64,000 nucleotides of DNA from Ephydatia muelleri (GCA_013339895.1 JABACO010000004.1:1246617-1310616); one strand, 5' to 3'. Counted from the first letter of the stretch, positions 1 to 13,053 are shown. The notes: a model not told the origin generated them from the sequence alone. Numbers and translations are program-made.

Positions 1-1642
1 AGGATTGATGAAACATGTTATCATGGTTGCGAATGGATGGTAAGAGGGAAAAGATAGATAAAAAAGGTATTTAGAAATTTTTTTTGGAACTGTGCAGTAT
101 TGCCATTGTGGGTTCACGTCAATCAAGACAAGACATGCTCAGCTGATACTCCAGAAGAATGGTATCCACATCATTGTTTGCTGCATGTACATTTGCATAG
201 GTGCCTACAAAATAAATCACTGTACTGCGATATAGGGAAAGTATGTGGGTTGGGGAGGGGGAAAGACAGGATCGAGATGGAAATTTACTCACTTGCTTTG
301 AACCTAGCTGTTGGTAGAATGGGTTCCTTCTCATTGATGACATTGGGTTTTTGATTCTTCTCATTTGTATTTGCCGACCTGGTGCGGGTGACATTGGAGC
401 TTTGGGTCATTTTGGCCATTTTTTGGCTCTCCTGCTGCACCTTGCTGCTCCATACTACACTAAGCGAGAGGAGACTGAGGGTCATTGCAAACCCGACCAG
501 GAACTGGTCCTTAGGTCCAGACTGGAGGAGGCTAGCATATATATTCAGCAGGATAACAGAAACAAATTGCAGGAACATTGCAATTATCCTGCTGAACTTG
601 TTCCAAGCCCCACTCTTCCCCTCAACACAGTCCTCTGTCAGGCAGTTGCTGGTCTGGTCCTCTTTTTCATTGAAGTTGATGTTCCCATTCCAATTGTCCA
701 CTTTATGGTAGCCTTTACAAACACAGCATGAGCACCACTCCAGACAGTCCAGGATGGCCTGGGCACCAAACACTCCACCGAGTGCCAAGATAGCCACGAT
801 GGAATGGAGGCGTGGCAGCACGTAGAAGACGACAGTGGTCATGGCCACAACCTCAAACACCGAGGCTACTGCACCCTGCAAAGGATGAGGAAGCAGAAAG
901 GGTACAATTACTTTTTGCATAACCAGTGATAAATTGCCCGTGGAGGAGGGCAGTCATTTATGTTGTAAGTTAAAAGTGAGAAAAAAGCACACAGCCAATG
1001 ATCCAAAATGTGCTGAACTAGGATGGGTGTGTGTGCCTCTAGTGGATTGCAACTGGGGTGAGAGGAAGCCAAGCGAACCTTCACTCTACTGGTCACATCC
1101 CTGATCAGTGACATACTTAGAAGGCTGAATGTCACCCACCTGGTGAGAGCAGAGCTATCACGAGGGCCATATAGGCAAGAAATCAGACTATAATTAATTG
1201 GACTGTTGCTTTATTGTATGTATGCAATAGGAATATGAATTATGATGTGATGTAATTGTGCCGTCCATGCACTTACCACAACAATTGCTTTTGGAGTAGG
1301 CCATGGAAATAAGCGACTTTGCTTTCCACACACACCAAAGAGCAGCGCGCGAAAGAAAGTAACAAACTGTGGGATGAGTATAATGAATAGCAGTTGCCAG
1401 AAGAAGCTAGCGGCTCTGTTGTGCAACGTTGCCTCCGAGTCACTTGCGCGGCGGATGTCGTCGATTGTTTCGTTGAGTCGAGACACCAGGCTTATCAAAC
1501 TCAGTTTGCTAAGTACCGCGCAGGTGGCGACGATGGAGAACAGGAGTACCTTGACCAGAACTTGTATTATTTTCAAGCAGAGAGTTTTGCACTGAGTTGA
1601 GTGAGATTCAGCTCCATTATCAGGATACCCTTTGGTTGACAT
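1..1642 (-). CDS. Chitin synthase A1, first two exons (partial, runs off left edge)
   Basis: N-terminal part of a minus-strand chitin synthase. Exon 1 is 1642-1277 (ATG at 1642-1640, donor GTAAGT). Exon 2 is 875-293 (acceptor TGCAG, donor GTGAGT, phase 1). Both match exons 1-2 of the intact paralogue at 28857-34679; exon 2 is one codon longer. By alignment exon 3 should begin about 95 bases left of position 1. The visible part encodes membrane segments only: two hydrophobic stretches in exon 1 and at least three in exon 2, with a Lys/Asn/Glu-rich loop at the end. The start is the first ATG shared by both copies. No stop or frameshift is seen, so these exons look functional, but whether the catalytic part is intact cannot be seen. 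Intron 1 contains a retroelement relic. Confidence 0.8.
960..1190 (+). mobile_element. Degenerate retroelement C-terminal relic in intron 1 of A1
   Basis: Frame-broken plus-strand translation resembles the C-terminal tail of retroelement polyproteins: a KH..ND.KC.ELGW block, then a PL-V-(G)NWG-like block, and further on an RLNVT-LVRA block. The same type of tail occurs less decayed at about 24450-24990. The relic is also in intron 1 of A2, so it predates the duplication. Family assignment is from memory of such tails and is tentative. Confidence 0.4.
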
Positions 1643-3672
1643 TTCGGCTATCTCCGGGATTCAACAAAACATCGTGAAGAAGTCGGCATCGAAGTTGTCG
1701 GCAATGGATGTACTGTTCTGTCCTTATGGCGTGACTCCTACGGTGCATATAAATATGTTTTTAAAAGTGAAAGTTGTGCATTTTGGAAAAGAAAATTAGC
1801 AAGCACTTTTCACATTATAGCCTACCAGGTGTCCGAGAAAGAACGCAGCCTCAGAAACTACAACAAAGTGCGCAATCGCTTTTGCTTCGTCTGTATATTC
1901 ATGAGCAGTCACCGAGACTCAGTTCCCGATGCATGTCAACTTTTAAGTTCCCGGACCATGTCAACGTTACAACAGATAACTTACGAGAACGGCACGTGAT
2001 GCACTTAGGGACCGCGTACATCTAACTCGGCCCCAGCTAATGATGTCATGTGCAGTGAATTTATCGGATGTGTCTATCATGTACTAAGAGTGTGTGTTGG
2101 AACCACTACAACTGAAAAGTACATCGTGCATGCCACCAGACTATCTAGATGAAGACACTATTTGGGAAAGTGTGATCTGCACCTGCCCCAGACAACGATA
2201 GAAATGTAAACTGCAAGGCACTTTACTAGTCATAGGCGGCAGAAGGTAAATAAACCTGGGGGGGGGGGGGGGGGGGGTGGGGGCGGAAAAGTAGTGGCCG
2301 CGGAGATAAAACTGGGGGAGGGGGGGGTGGGGGTGGGGGGTGGCGGAAAAGTAGTGGCCGCGGAGATAAAACTGGGGGAGCCGATGGCCGATACCGTCTC
2401 CCCTGCCTATGCTTGTAGCTGGAGGTCCAGCACCTTTGCTGTCATCAAAACCAGCAATGCCTACCGATACAATTCCTTTCCCGTTTCCACTTGAATGGAT
2501 TCACTGGCATCATGATCACAGTTGAAGTCAAATCTGCACGAGTCTAAGTAATACTGCTGAAGAATTGATGGACTAATTTTTAAATTGCTATACCTGCAGT
2601 GAGTGGAGCCATTCAATCCGAGTTGAAATCAATGGCTGCTTCAGTTGCAGGAAGTTCTGATATTATTCATTTAAAGTGGATCTAGTCTATCCAACTGGCT
2701 GCTTCCATTGAAAGTCTTGCTCTCTGAAAAAACTCCAGGATTGACACTGTCTTTTACATTCATTTCAATTAATGTCAATGAACATTACATTTTGACATTC
2801 CCTCCCTCCCCCAACCACTCCACAGAGCAGGTAATTACAATGCAATGTTTTGTTCCACTAATGCAGTGGGCTGTACATGATACATTTTGAATCAGGTCAC
2901 TGACATGAGTTAACAGGTGCTATAAAATGAACACATCTCCAACAGATTCAGCAATCTATCACTGTGGCTTTAAAACAGATTGGACACAAGGATCAACGTA
3001 ATCATCACCATATTTACGAAGCATATGGATAACCAGCTAGCAACTATAGCAACTATATGGAAACCCTATGGCTAGCAACATAAAAGATGTGTAGCAGCAA
3101 CGATTATCTGTCACTACCAATCTACAAGATAAGCTGAAGCAACCACCAACTAGAATAACCCTATATTTGAGAATAACTTTGACCTCAAGGATAACCTGTT
3201 ACTAAGAATAACAACAAATGTATCCCAGGAATTGCAAGAATTGGCCATAACTACACGTCTCTCAAAGGAAGTAGCAAGTACAAGGAAACATGTAAGTACC
3301 AACCAGAGGAATAAAACTCTATTAACTGGCATGTGCAAACATAAGCACTTCAAAGGTGTAACATCAACCACAAACATAGCCCATAACTTAAAAAGAAAAA
3401 TAAGAGGTAGTAAAATGATAAGCAGTATAGCTGGCAACTACAAGGAGACACTAAACATTAACTCATCCAAAAACTTAAGAATCTAAACACCTGTTAAGGT
3501 CACATTCTGCAATATTTGGTACATGTCCAGTGTGCAGTCTAAAGAAGGCACATTCTTCAGATAGTGTGCGGAAAGAACACATTGACATTATCACTGATTT
3601 CATACCCAGCAGCACATCATTCACACCACATTGTCCACACTCATGCTCACACACACACACACACACACACAC

Positions 3673-3711
<39 letters not shown>

Positions 3712-4170
3712 GACAAACATAACATAGACTTACATAAACATTCAGCCACATTGCACACAAACGGAAACCATTCAATGTCTCATCCTTGCCACCACGAGAG
3801 GCCATTCTCAAACCACTGGAAAACGTCCAGGCTGGTTTCAAACAAAACCCCAGTGAGTTCGAGGCTTGAGTATCCAGTGTGGAAAAGCCTTATAGACACC
3901 CTAGATTCAGCGAACCAAATCCAGGACTGTTGGCTGGGAATCCATCAGCTTTTCAGTTTCTATGTTAGTAACAAAGTTAAGGGACTTCTAAAGTTTGAAA
4001 GAGCCGCCTCATGTCAGTAATGTGTCAATATGATGGTAGTAGTCGTGACCCCTCCCCCCTCTGGTTATTGTTCATGCAGCTATGTTTGATGATATGGATG
4101 ACATGGAGCTGATATACATGTAACTTTTCTTACTGTAAATAATTAGATTTCATTTCTTCTCATCATGGAA
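1643..4170. other. Intergenic, upstream of A1
   Basis: No gene found. It holds poly-G tracts (about 2258-2278 and 2316-2340), a short repeated segment around them, and a CA microsatellite. The whole stretch is matched, with small indels, by 34680-37080 upstream of A2. The promoter of A1 must lie in its left part, but no core element could be defined. Confidence 0.6.
3647..3709. repeat. (CA)n microsatellite
   Basis: Interrupted CA dinucleotide run. The matching tract in the second unit (36531-36641) is much longer. Confidence 0.95.
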
Positions 4171-5250
4171 CAATTAATTGGTTTGACAGATGAGGCTGTT
4201 GGGAATCAATACTACTACCGCACATTAGTTGAAATTAGAAGAAGTGGCTGAGAGATAATGGGTTTTTACAGGAGTATGCTGACACACTTGAGCAACATAG
4301 TTAATTTAACCTCAATTTTATTGCTGGGTACATGTTCTGAATTTTGGAGGAAATGATATCGTCATGTGATATGAAACCTTTGGGTTCTGTTTAGGGCTAT
4401 TTCTCAGTATTCTGGTATAGGTTACGGGGTTACAAGACCAAGGTCATGCTCTGTAAGTGGAGCGGTGTGCCAGAAGTTGGCTCACTTCAGTGTTGCAATC
4501 AGTCAGACTTCTCTAGTGAGTACATGTGCTATTAAAATCTCCAACCACCATATGAAGTCATTTATGATTTATGTTATGCTGGAATTGATGTGGGGACTTG
4601 AATGGCCTTGAACTGCAGGGCTTTCAAAGACTTTTCAAAGAAGCTGGGCACAAGACAAGAGAAAACTTGGAAATTTTAAAAGGATGGCAAGTAGAACCAA
4701 AGCGTTGCTTGTGACCTCGTGTACTTCTCTCTCCTCTCTCGCTTCCTCCCACCTCCCTCCCTCCCTCTCTCTTTACCCAGCTCATCTTCAGAGACTGCTT
4801 GAAGGAAACCTATCCCATTGAACGTAATTTCTGTGCATGCATTAGATCACATACTATGTCCGCTGTACATGTCTAGAGAGGAAGAGGGTTCATCAAATAA
4901 AATGACTATTGACGAAGGTGCCAGACACTGATTTGAATGGCGAATACTCTTACTGGACAAAAGTACTTGATGTGGGGAAGCCACTGATGCCCATATCGGC
5001 CAGTTTCAGCGAACTGAAGGAAGAACTGAATAAAGGACTCAGGTCACTTCTTCTGATTCACATCATGTGTATTGTCCTGCTTTGTACACGTCGGTTCCCT
5101 GAGCTCGAGAAATTCAACCTCCCCACAAGGCCTTTGAGCTTTTTTCTGTGGCAGTGTATATTTTAATATTCACTTCCCAGTTCTGTGCTATGACAATCCA
5201 TTGTGGGGTCAACTTGGCATGTGTTGATCCTGCTTCTGAAAACTGTATTG
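4170..5250 (+). pseudogene. Relic of the 3' exons of an A-like chitin synthase
   Basis: Plus-strand remains of the SAM and C-terminal membrane exons, in the right order. SAM-1 is at about 4260-4340 (an EQHS-FNL-FIAG-like block) and about 4440-4510. SAM-2 is at about 4590-4690. The short SAM tail exon is at about 4780-4815. The last exon is at about 4870-5235, where the reading frame keeps a DTD-NGEYSYWTKVLDVGKP block and a membrane segment before a premature stop at 5163-5165. It resembles A more than B. The GT2 catalytic exon is absent. Other stops and frameshifts make it non-functional. An equally decayed copy lies at 37080-38120, so it was already dead when the unit duplicated. Confidence 0.7.
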
Positions 5251-6560
5251 CACATGTTACAGGCTTGGAGATAGTCAAAGAACAATGATGTCTACAGTTA
5301 TTTATTAATAGAGCTTTTGATTATTATGGAGTGAATAGCAAATGCAGGAAAACATGCAAGTGTCAAAATAATAATAGTTATAAAATGGTTATGAATCTCA
5401 GACATTTTAGCCTCCAGACTAGTAATAAAGTCTGTAGTGCTGCTATACTTCAGAGTCTTTTCTCTGTCACTGATGAACAGGATCCGGAACTAGAGTAGTG
5501 GGTCACTGCTGTGGATTTCAATGAGGTCACTTTGTGTAGCAATTTCAGTCAATGGCTGATGGCATCAAACACATACTCCACCAATCCTTGTCAGTGCAAT
5601 CCTTACCCATATAAGTTGTGTTTGAGAGAGTAAATTGACAAAGTATGCATGTACGTTTCGAAATCTGCATGAATGCACTGTGAGTTAAAGGACACCCAGT
5701 GGCCATGCAGCCATCATGGTTACTTGTAGCGCATACCCTGCATGCAGAAATGTATCATTTCTTGACACAGTGTGCCTAATACTAACTAGTTCATGTTTCA
5801 TACTTGAGATAGTGAGCAGTTAATGCTGAGTGACTTCGGGTAAGACAGTGCCGCCAGTCACCTCCCAGAGGCACAGCTAGTGGTACTACAGAGGAGAGAT
5901 CTTGAGGGAGATGCCAGTCACCTCACAGAGGCACAGCTAGTGGTACTACAGAGGAGAGATCTTGAGGGAGATGCCAGTCACCTCACCAGAGGCACAGCTA
6001 GTGGTACTACAGAGGAGAGGTCTTGAGGGAGATGTATATGCTGAGCTTATTTCTACCCTCACAGCATTAGTCTCTTCTAAAACCAAATAAAACGTAATTA
6101 GTTGACAATCATCAATATACCATGAATTGATAATGCATAGATACACATATGGGGCATTAATGGGCAATACATGACTTCTGCTTATTTGTGCAACTTTCCA
6201 TGGGAAACAAAAAATGTGACCATACTTGCATTCAAATGTATATGGCTGATTAAAAATTCAGTACCAAAACTCCATGATAGACAGACCAATTTTCAATGCT
6301 CAAGAAGACATAGCAGAATCTCAGAAATTCAAAAATGTGGAAATATGAGAAATGAAGCAGTAGCTCAGTTTTGTTCGACAATCTTCCATAAAATAATGAT
6401 GTGTGTGACATTAACCCAGGCAATGAATGCACAAACGTACTGTACATGAACACACAGGACACAATAAATACATGTCAAGTCCTCTATCATACCTGCATGA
6501 CCAAGGAAATGCTCTCACATTTGCATTTGCACAATATGCTTCTTAAATTTAGCATATACA
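5250..6560. other. Intergenic between two relics
   Basis: No gene recognised. Apart from the 60-bp tandem repeat it is plain AT-rich sequence, matched by about 38120-39330 in the other unit. Confidence 0.5.
5853..6034. repeat. 60-bp tandem repeat, three units
   Basis: Three consecutive near-identical units of 60, 60 and 61 bases start at 5853, 5913 and 5973. The corresponding place in the second unit (about 38753-38813) has a single unit, so the array changed after the duplication. Confidence 0.9.
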
Positions 6561-6760
6561 TACTGAGAAGTATATCAACCTCACCACAAAGGCCTTTGAG
6601 CTTCTCTTCCTCTGGGAGCATACACCTTGACTTTGTCCAGTTCTGTGCCATGATAGTCCATCGTGCGGTCACCTTATCCACTACTTGGCAAATGTTGATT
6701 CTCCGAGTGAAAACCACTGAAAAGTACACGAAACTGAAATGTTTGCATTGTTTCTAATGG
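6560..6760 (+). pseudogene. Fragment of a chitin synthase last exon (second relic)
   Basis: Short plus-strand segment matching the end of the last exon of A (FCAMIVHRAVTLSTTW against FCTMIVHRGFTLIHYL in A2), preceded by sequence matching the NLPTK-AFE region. It is frame-broken. Only the last ~150 bases of an exon are recognisable. A matching fragment is at 39330-39500. Confidence 0.6.
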
Positions 6761-6949
6761 CTTTTTTTTTTAAATCAATTTTTTTTATCATGATAATGTC
6801 AATGACCATGGCCGAATAATAAACAAACAGGCAATGTGTTATGTATGGCTAGTTACTAGTGCACGAAGGTCATATAGTTCTTCCTTTTGGTCAGTGCAAA
6901 ATGCAAAATTGCACATTTCCCCGCCGGATTAAGTGCCCGCATGTACCTA

Positions 6950-7072
6950 GTCTCGTACCCAGACCCTAGTACGTCACAGCTGCGGATGGATTACATCACC
7001 GCTACGCTAGTCTAGCGTAGCGGTGATGTAATCCATCCGCAGCTGTGACGTACTAGGGTCTCGGTACGAGAC
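6950..7072. mobile_element. Palindromic MITE (terminus GTCTCGTACCCAGAC)
   Basis: Almost perfect palindrome of 123 bases with arms of about 61, flanked by TA on both sides. One mismatch in the outer arm is visible. A second member with the same 15-base termini but a different core is at 56619-56728. In the second unit only the right arm remains (about 39671-39726). Confidence 0.8.
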
Positions 7073-7074
7073 TA

Positions 7075-9059
7075 GCATGTACCCGTATACGCATCCCACC
7101 CGAACATCTATATATAGTTTTATGTGGACGGTCTAGTCAAATAAACCGCATCAAGTATACGGGCACATACACCGTATTAACTGGAATACAACCCGCGGTT
7201 TGTATTAAAGATAGAAAGTTAGAAACCGCACCCATGCGGCATCAGTATTGCCACAAAACATGGCTGCAACGCTACATAGAGACGTAAAACCCTTTACTAG
7301 GTAGTTACGTGTTTCGATCATCTGTGGATACAAGTTTCGTTTAAAAAAAGAAAACAATAACAATTCCATCATTCATTCGTTGACTGCACGGTCGTTTAGG
7401 CCACTCCTAACTATAAGTTAGTTTTCCCGTCCACCCTTCCTCAAAGATATGATGCGTGGGCGGTGCATTTGTATTATGTACGAGTGTAAATATGATTAAT
7501 CTCGTTACCCAGGTCTTACATCACAGCACCAGATAAAGTCACTCCGAAATGTTGTAGCTCCGATCATGATCAGATGTCATATACAAACGCTTACTAAAAC
7601 CATCGCCGATATAATAGCAAAAATGATGCGGTATTTTAATAAGCAGACGATTTATTTCAGTTGACATTTTTTAAATTGACATTTAATAATACAAAATATG
7701 GCCACATATGGCGGTGAAGCATGCGGGCGGGGACGGGAAACTAAAGTCCAGTTTGGAGTGGCCTTATAGCGTCGTCGAGTCGGCGACACCGCTTTCACGG
7801 GTAATTCTGGGGCAGCGAACACGTTAGTAGGCTAACTCAATGCCGTGTACAAGTTGTAGAATTTTTGTACATAGCCTAGCTGGAAACTACTTCGACCAAA
7901 TTAATAAGGCCAGCAGTTTTTTTTCGCGCCGCAAGCTTTTGCATAAACATGCATGAAATTAAAAAACCGATGTTGTTGATTTTGATGTGGTTTTCAAGGG
8001 ACACAGGTCTATAACTCTCCGCCCATAATTCAGCATCAGTCACTAAAAAGATCCTGCACACTACAACTCCAAAGTCCCTTAGGGTTGGTGATACCACAAA
8101 CAGAGAATAAAAAACTAAAAGAGTACCCATTGTAAATGGGTACCTGCAATCAGTAGAAGTGATCATTCGATCTGCTGCTTGACATCTCTAGCAGTAACAC
8201 CAACAATTTCATTATCTAATTAAGGAACTCTAGTCAAAAGAGGTGAACGTATTTTAATATACGTTGAAGACTGTAGCGAACAGGGATGTAATTTGACACT
8301 ATAGAATTCTTATGTCAATGAATGAAAAGGCAGAGGCTAGCACTATTCATACCGTGGGTAGATCTTGTAGGGTTTGTTTAGTTTGGCGTATCTCAAAGCA
8401 CAAAATCAACGACACGTGGCTTCACGATGACCACATTATAACCCTCCCACTATACCAAGCGTTCAGTAATATGATACAAAAGCCCTCGAATTCGCGCCCG
8501 TATTGGCGCGGGATTTTGAGCAAGATATGATCCAGCTAGACTACGCACAAGAATTTGTACACCGCATGTCTTAACGTGTTCGATTCGCTTCACCGGAATC
8601 GCCCAGTTATTGGGCGTCGTAGACTCGAAGTTATAAACAATCGTGCAGTCAACGAAAGAATGATGAGACTGTTTTGTTTTTTTTTTCAGTAAATGATAAT
8701 TTTATCCGCAGATGATCGAAGAACGTGCCTTGTAAAGAGTTTTGCATCTCTATTTAGCGTTGCAGCTAGAGAAACCTCACGTGCGTACGTTTTGTTGAAA
8801 TGTCACAATCATCGCGCGGGTACTGTTTCTGTCTTTAATACCCCTTATTACAAGGACTTGCGCACGTTTACTGTATTCTTTCAGTGGTTTGGAGAATGGC
8901 CTCGTGCGGTGGCATATGAATATGCATTACAGACTTGTCATTGCTCACGTGCAAAGTTTTCCATGTGTTGAGTGGACGAACGTTTTTACATGTACTTCAC
9001 TTTCACTTCTTTCTCGGGCTCAGCTGCATCCATTGTCGACAGCTCCAAAGACTTCTTGC
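7075..9059. other. 5' flank of B1
   Basis: No gene recognised. Matched by 39735-41481 upstream of B2, except for about 190 bases (7683-7875) present here only. The promoter of B should be here. The stretch 8255-8403 recurs a third time at 56900-57052. Confidence 0.5.
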
Positions 9060-12000
9060 ATGGACGCCTTTCGAATGTCGGAGTTAGCCCTCGAGTCAAC
9101 CGAAGGGTTGCTCATTCGCCCCACCCAGACAGATCATCAAGACCAGAGCAACACCCACTCCTCGAAAATAACAAAGTTCCTGGTCGGGACGCTTCTGTTC
9201 TCCATCGTCATCACGTGTACGGTACTCAGCAAACTGAGTTTGATAAGCCTGGTGTCTCAATTCAACAAAACCATCGACGGCATCAACAGCGTTAATAATT
9301 CGGAGGCAATACAGTTATCGTTGCATGACAGAGCCGCGGGCATCTTCTGGCAACTGCTATTCATTATACTCATCCCACAGTTTGTTACCTTCTTCCGCGC
9401 GCTGCTCTTTGGTGTGTGCGGAAAGCAAAGTCGTACGTTTCCATGGCCGACACTAAAGGCAACCCCTACGGTGAGTGGGCAGCTGCCAATTATCTCGCCG
9501 TGCATGCGCACGGCGGGAGTGCACGATGGGCCTGAGGAAGCGCTGCATGGTGTCCGATATGCATGTGCGCGAACTGCATGCGGGCACCTTCTTCTCGTTG
9601 CATCCGCATGTACGCATGTATATCCTTGAACTTCAAGGAATCCTTGTGTGCTATGAAACAAATAATTGCATTCAAACCTATGTAGCTTGCATGCCCGTAC
9701 TGTTATACGATGCGCAGGATTTTATTTTTTGAAATGTCGGGCTCTTGTATAGAAATTTTATTCCGCTGTTGCCATGGTCATGTATAAAAGTAAGCGTGTG
9801 CACATGCAGCTAGCATATGTCCTTGCCACTATGCATGGCTATATACTTCGCACGCTTTAATCTCTTTTTGTTATTAACTCCCACACTTTGCCATGCATGT
9901 CATATTTCTGTGATTGCATGAAGGAAAGGTAGACTCCCAATTTGCAGATGATTTGTGTTGGTTACAGTGCACCAATGAAACAAACCATATGAAAAACTAG
10001 TGATGCTCGAAAGGAATCGGGATAGTATTTAGAACATGCATTGCAATCAACTTGTTGCATAGCACTGTTCCCTTCACCCATCTAAATTATAGTACTCCAC
10101 TTCTCACTGAAGTTTCTACTCACTGTAGTGTGTAGGACTATGACCTGACCACATTGCTACCTTGTGTAACCAATTGTGTTTACCTAGTGCTGCTGTGAGC
10201 CAGTAATGCAGGTGGAGGAGAGGGCAAAGGTGAGGTAGGAGTTGGGGGTGGGGGGGGAAGGAAGATTATGTGTTGCCAATAGAAATGGAAGAACTTTATA
10301 TCGATTAGCTGGCAATTTGACCTCTGGATCAAAAGGCAGTGAGAGGCTGCTTCTGCATGTCACCATTACAAATCAGTGTCCGAAGTGTACTCACCAAGCG
10401 CATGTGCAACCCTAACACCTCCACTACTCCTACTGTCAACAAGAAAGGTTTTGCTGGTTTGCACCTTTTCATACCTTGCCCCTGATCCAATAGCCCACTT
10501 CAGCTAGACTCCACACACACACACACACACGCATATACCATCCTTTGCAGGGTGCAGTAGCCGCAGTGTTTGAGGTTGCGGCCATGACCACTGTCGTCTT
10601 CTACGTGCTGCCACGCCTCCCTTCCACGGTGGCCATCTTTGCACTCGGCGGAGTGTTCAGTGCCCAGGCCCTCCTGGACTGCCTCTACCTGAAATGGAGC
10701 CCCTGCACCGCTTGGCGCCACGGTTACGCCGATGTGGATGAGCACAGGCCCCCAGAGGAGAAAGGCTGGGCCAAAGTACTGGAGAACAAGTTGAGCAGGC
10801 TGGTGGCGTTGGTCCTGCAGTTCTTCTCGGCCGTCACGCTGGCCGTGATCGCTGCCCTCCAGTGTGAGCCCAAGGACCGGTTCTTGGTCGGGTTTGGCAC
10901 GGCCCTCAGCCTGCTCGTCCTAGCCGCAGTGTGGAGCAGCAAGATGCAGCAAGAGAGCCACAGGGCAAGCAAAATGGCCAAGAGGACCAAAGGCTCCAAT
11001 ATTATACGTGAGAGAGAACGTGCTTTACCAAGTGCCGGGTTCAAATCAAGTAAGCAATACCATTTGTTGCTCCTGCCCTGCCTCCACCCCCCACCCCTCC
11101 CCTTTCCTTCCACACCACTCCCACTCCTATACATTCTCTCCTACACTGCTTGTTGTGTGGACATTGTCCTATGTGTATGTACATGCAGAATGCTCTGATG
11201 TGGCGCATGCTATTGTGGGTTGGGGATATCAGCCAGCTATTCACTAAAAGCCAATCAATACCGCTCTCTTCTACCCCTTCCATCTCCCCCATCATGCTTC
11301 TGTTGAACAGGTTTCATCAATTCCTCACTTCAAATCTTCCTCTACATCTTTGTCTCAGTTCTTCTGAGCATGGACCACAGTATCAACCCATGGTGCCTCG
11401 GCAACAAATGTACTCTGTCAGGAGCATTTGCGTGGACAGAGGACATGTCGTCCACCTCTAGCGTGTCCTTTGAACTGTTTCTGATCCAGATACTCAGCAG
11501 CTTCTTTGGCTATGCCTTCATGTGGATCTCCTGCACCATGGTGCTCCACTGCTGGGGGCTGGCCCTCCCCCTGTACCTCTGCACCCCCATCTCTTTTGCA
11601 GTGTGCGCCATCTTCCAGGATAATTCGGACTCCAGTGTGTTCTATTTTTCCAGAGGGTACTCTGACCCAGTGGCCCTGGGGTTAGCAATGGTGGCCGGTT
11701 CCATGCTCTGGATTGGGCAGATATTGACAATGGGCGCATTTGTCTGGAAAAAGAAGAACCTGATCCTGGCCAAGGATGCCGCCATGTTTCTCACACCACG
11801 CTACGACGGGATCTTCCTGGAGCAGTACACGATGCTCAACAGGTAGGTGGGGAAGGGAAAGAAGTCGCGCGGGACAGTTGTCCCCATCGTCGACACGCCC
11901 AGGCTGAGGACCGTCTGCATCTGCTCAACCATGTATTGCGAGAACAGCGAGGAGATGAAGCAGATGCTGTCCTCCGTGTACCAACTGGCGTCCCACTACC

Positions 12001-13053
12001 AGCAGAGGAAGGACGAGGACCCGGCCTACAGGGACCACTTCGAGTCGCACATATTCCTGGATGGGGGTGCCAACGGGACCCAACTGACCTACTTTGCCCT
12101 CCAGCTGTTCTCCCTCTTCGAGGAGACGCTCCACGTTGACCCCAAGGTCTTCCAGAGGATCGACACCCCTTACGAGTGCCAGCTGAGCTGGGATGTCGCG
12201 GAGGTCATGCCCATCTATGTGCACCTCAAGGACAGCTACAAGGTCAAGAACAAGAAGCGATGGAGCCAGGTCATGTACATGAACTATGTCCTGAACTTCA
12301 GGGTAAAGAACAACATCCGCAACCTGCGAAACGGGGAAGTGCAGGGAGAGAGGCGGAGGCGATTCCTCATCTACGACGAGATAAAAATGGACGACGACAA
12401 CACCTTCATCCTGACCACCGACGCTGACATCCAGTTCACTCCCGAGTCTGCCATTGTGCTGCTAGACAGGCTCGACTCCGACCCCAATGTGGGTGCAGTG
12501 TGCGCTCGGACACACCCCCAGGGCTCGGGCCCACTCTACTGGTACCAGGTGTTCGACTATGCCATAGGTCACTGGTTCCAGAAGTCAGCCGAGGACATCC
12601 TGGGTACAGTCCTGTGCTGTCCCGGCTGCTTCAGTGTGTTTCGTTGCCGTGCCCTTAGGAGCGTCCTTGACGCATACTCCACTGAGGTGACAACGGCCAG
12701 CGAGTTCTTGACCAAAGACATGGGTGAGGACCGCTGGCTGTGCACCCTGCTGGTGGAGAAAGGCTGGAGACTCTGCTACTGCGCCATCTCCGAGAACTAC
12801 ACCCACTGCCCCGAGAGCATGGACGAGTTCTTCAAACAGAGGAGGAGGTGGGATCCCTTCAACCGTGGCCAACCTCTCCCTCCTTGTTCCCAGGCCTTGC
12901 AGATCACCAGGGGCAACGATCGCATCTCCATCCTCTTCATCTTCTTTGAGGCCATCATGGTGTTCTCGACGGCCATTTCCCCGGCGACTGTGACGTTTGT
13001 GATTGCCGCCGGCTTCACCTCCACCTTCGGAATACAAATGTCCACCTCCATCA

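Noticed and set aside
2258..2340. Poly-G tracts as functional quadruplex promoters
   Set aside because: They differ greatly between the two units and resemble unstable homopolymers; no supporting element nearby.
3631..4020. Open frames rich in Thr-His or Cys-Val over the CA/GT microsatellites (also at 19950-20650, 36450-36690, 46700-47160, 53080-53410)
   Set aside because: They are translations of dinucleotide repeats, open in several frames and on both strands; not genes.
5853..6034. CRISPR-like array
   Set aside because: Units are directly adjacent without unique spacers and the DNA is eukaryotic; a minisatellite.
1643..9059. Bidirectional promoter shared by A1 and B1
   Set aside because: The two start codons are about 7.4 kb apart with gene relics between them, too far for a shared core promoter.
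8889..9059. N-terminal extension of B1/B2 upstream of MDAFRMSEL
   Set aside because: The frame stays open upstream in B2 (from 41125), but the sequence is not membrane- or synthase-like and differs between copies by frame-changing indels.
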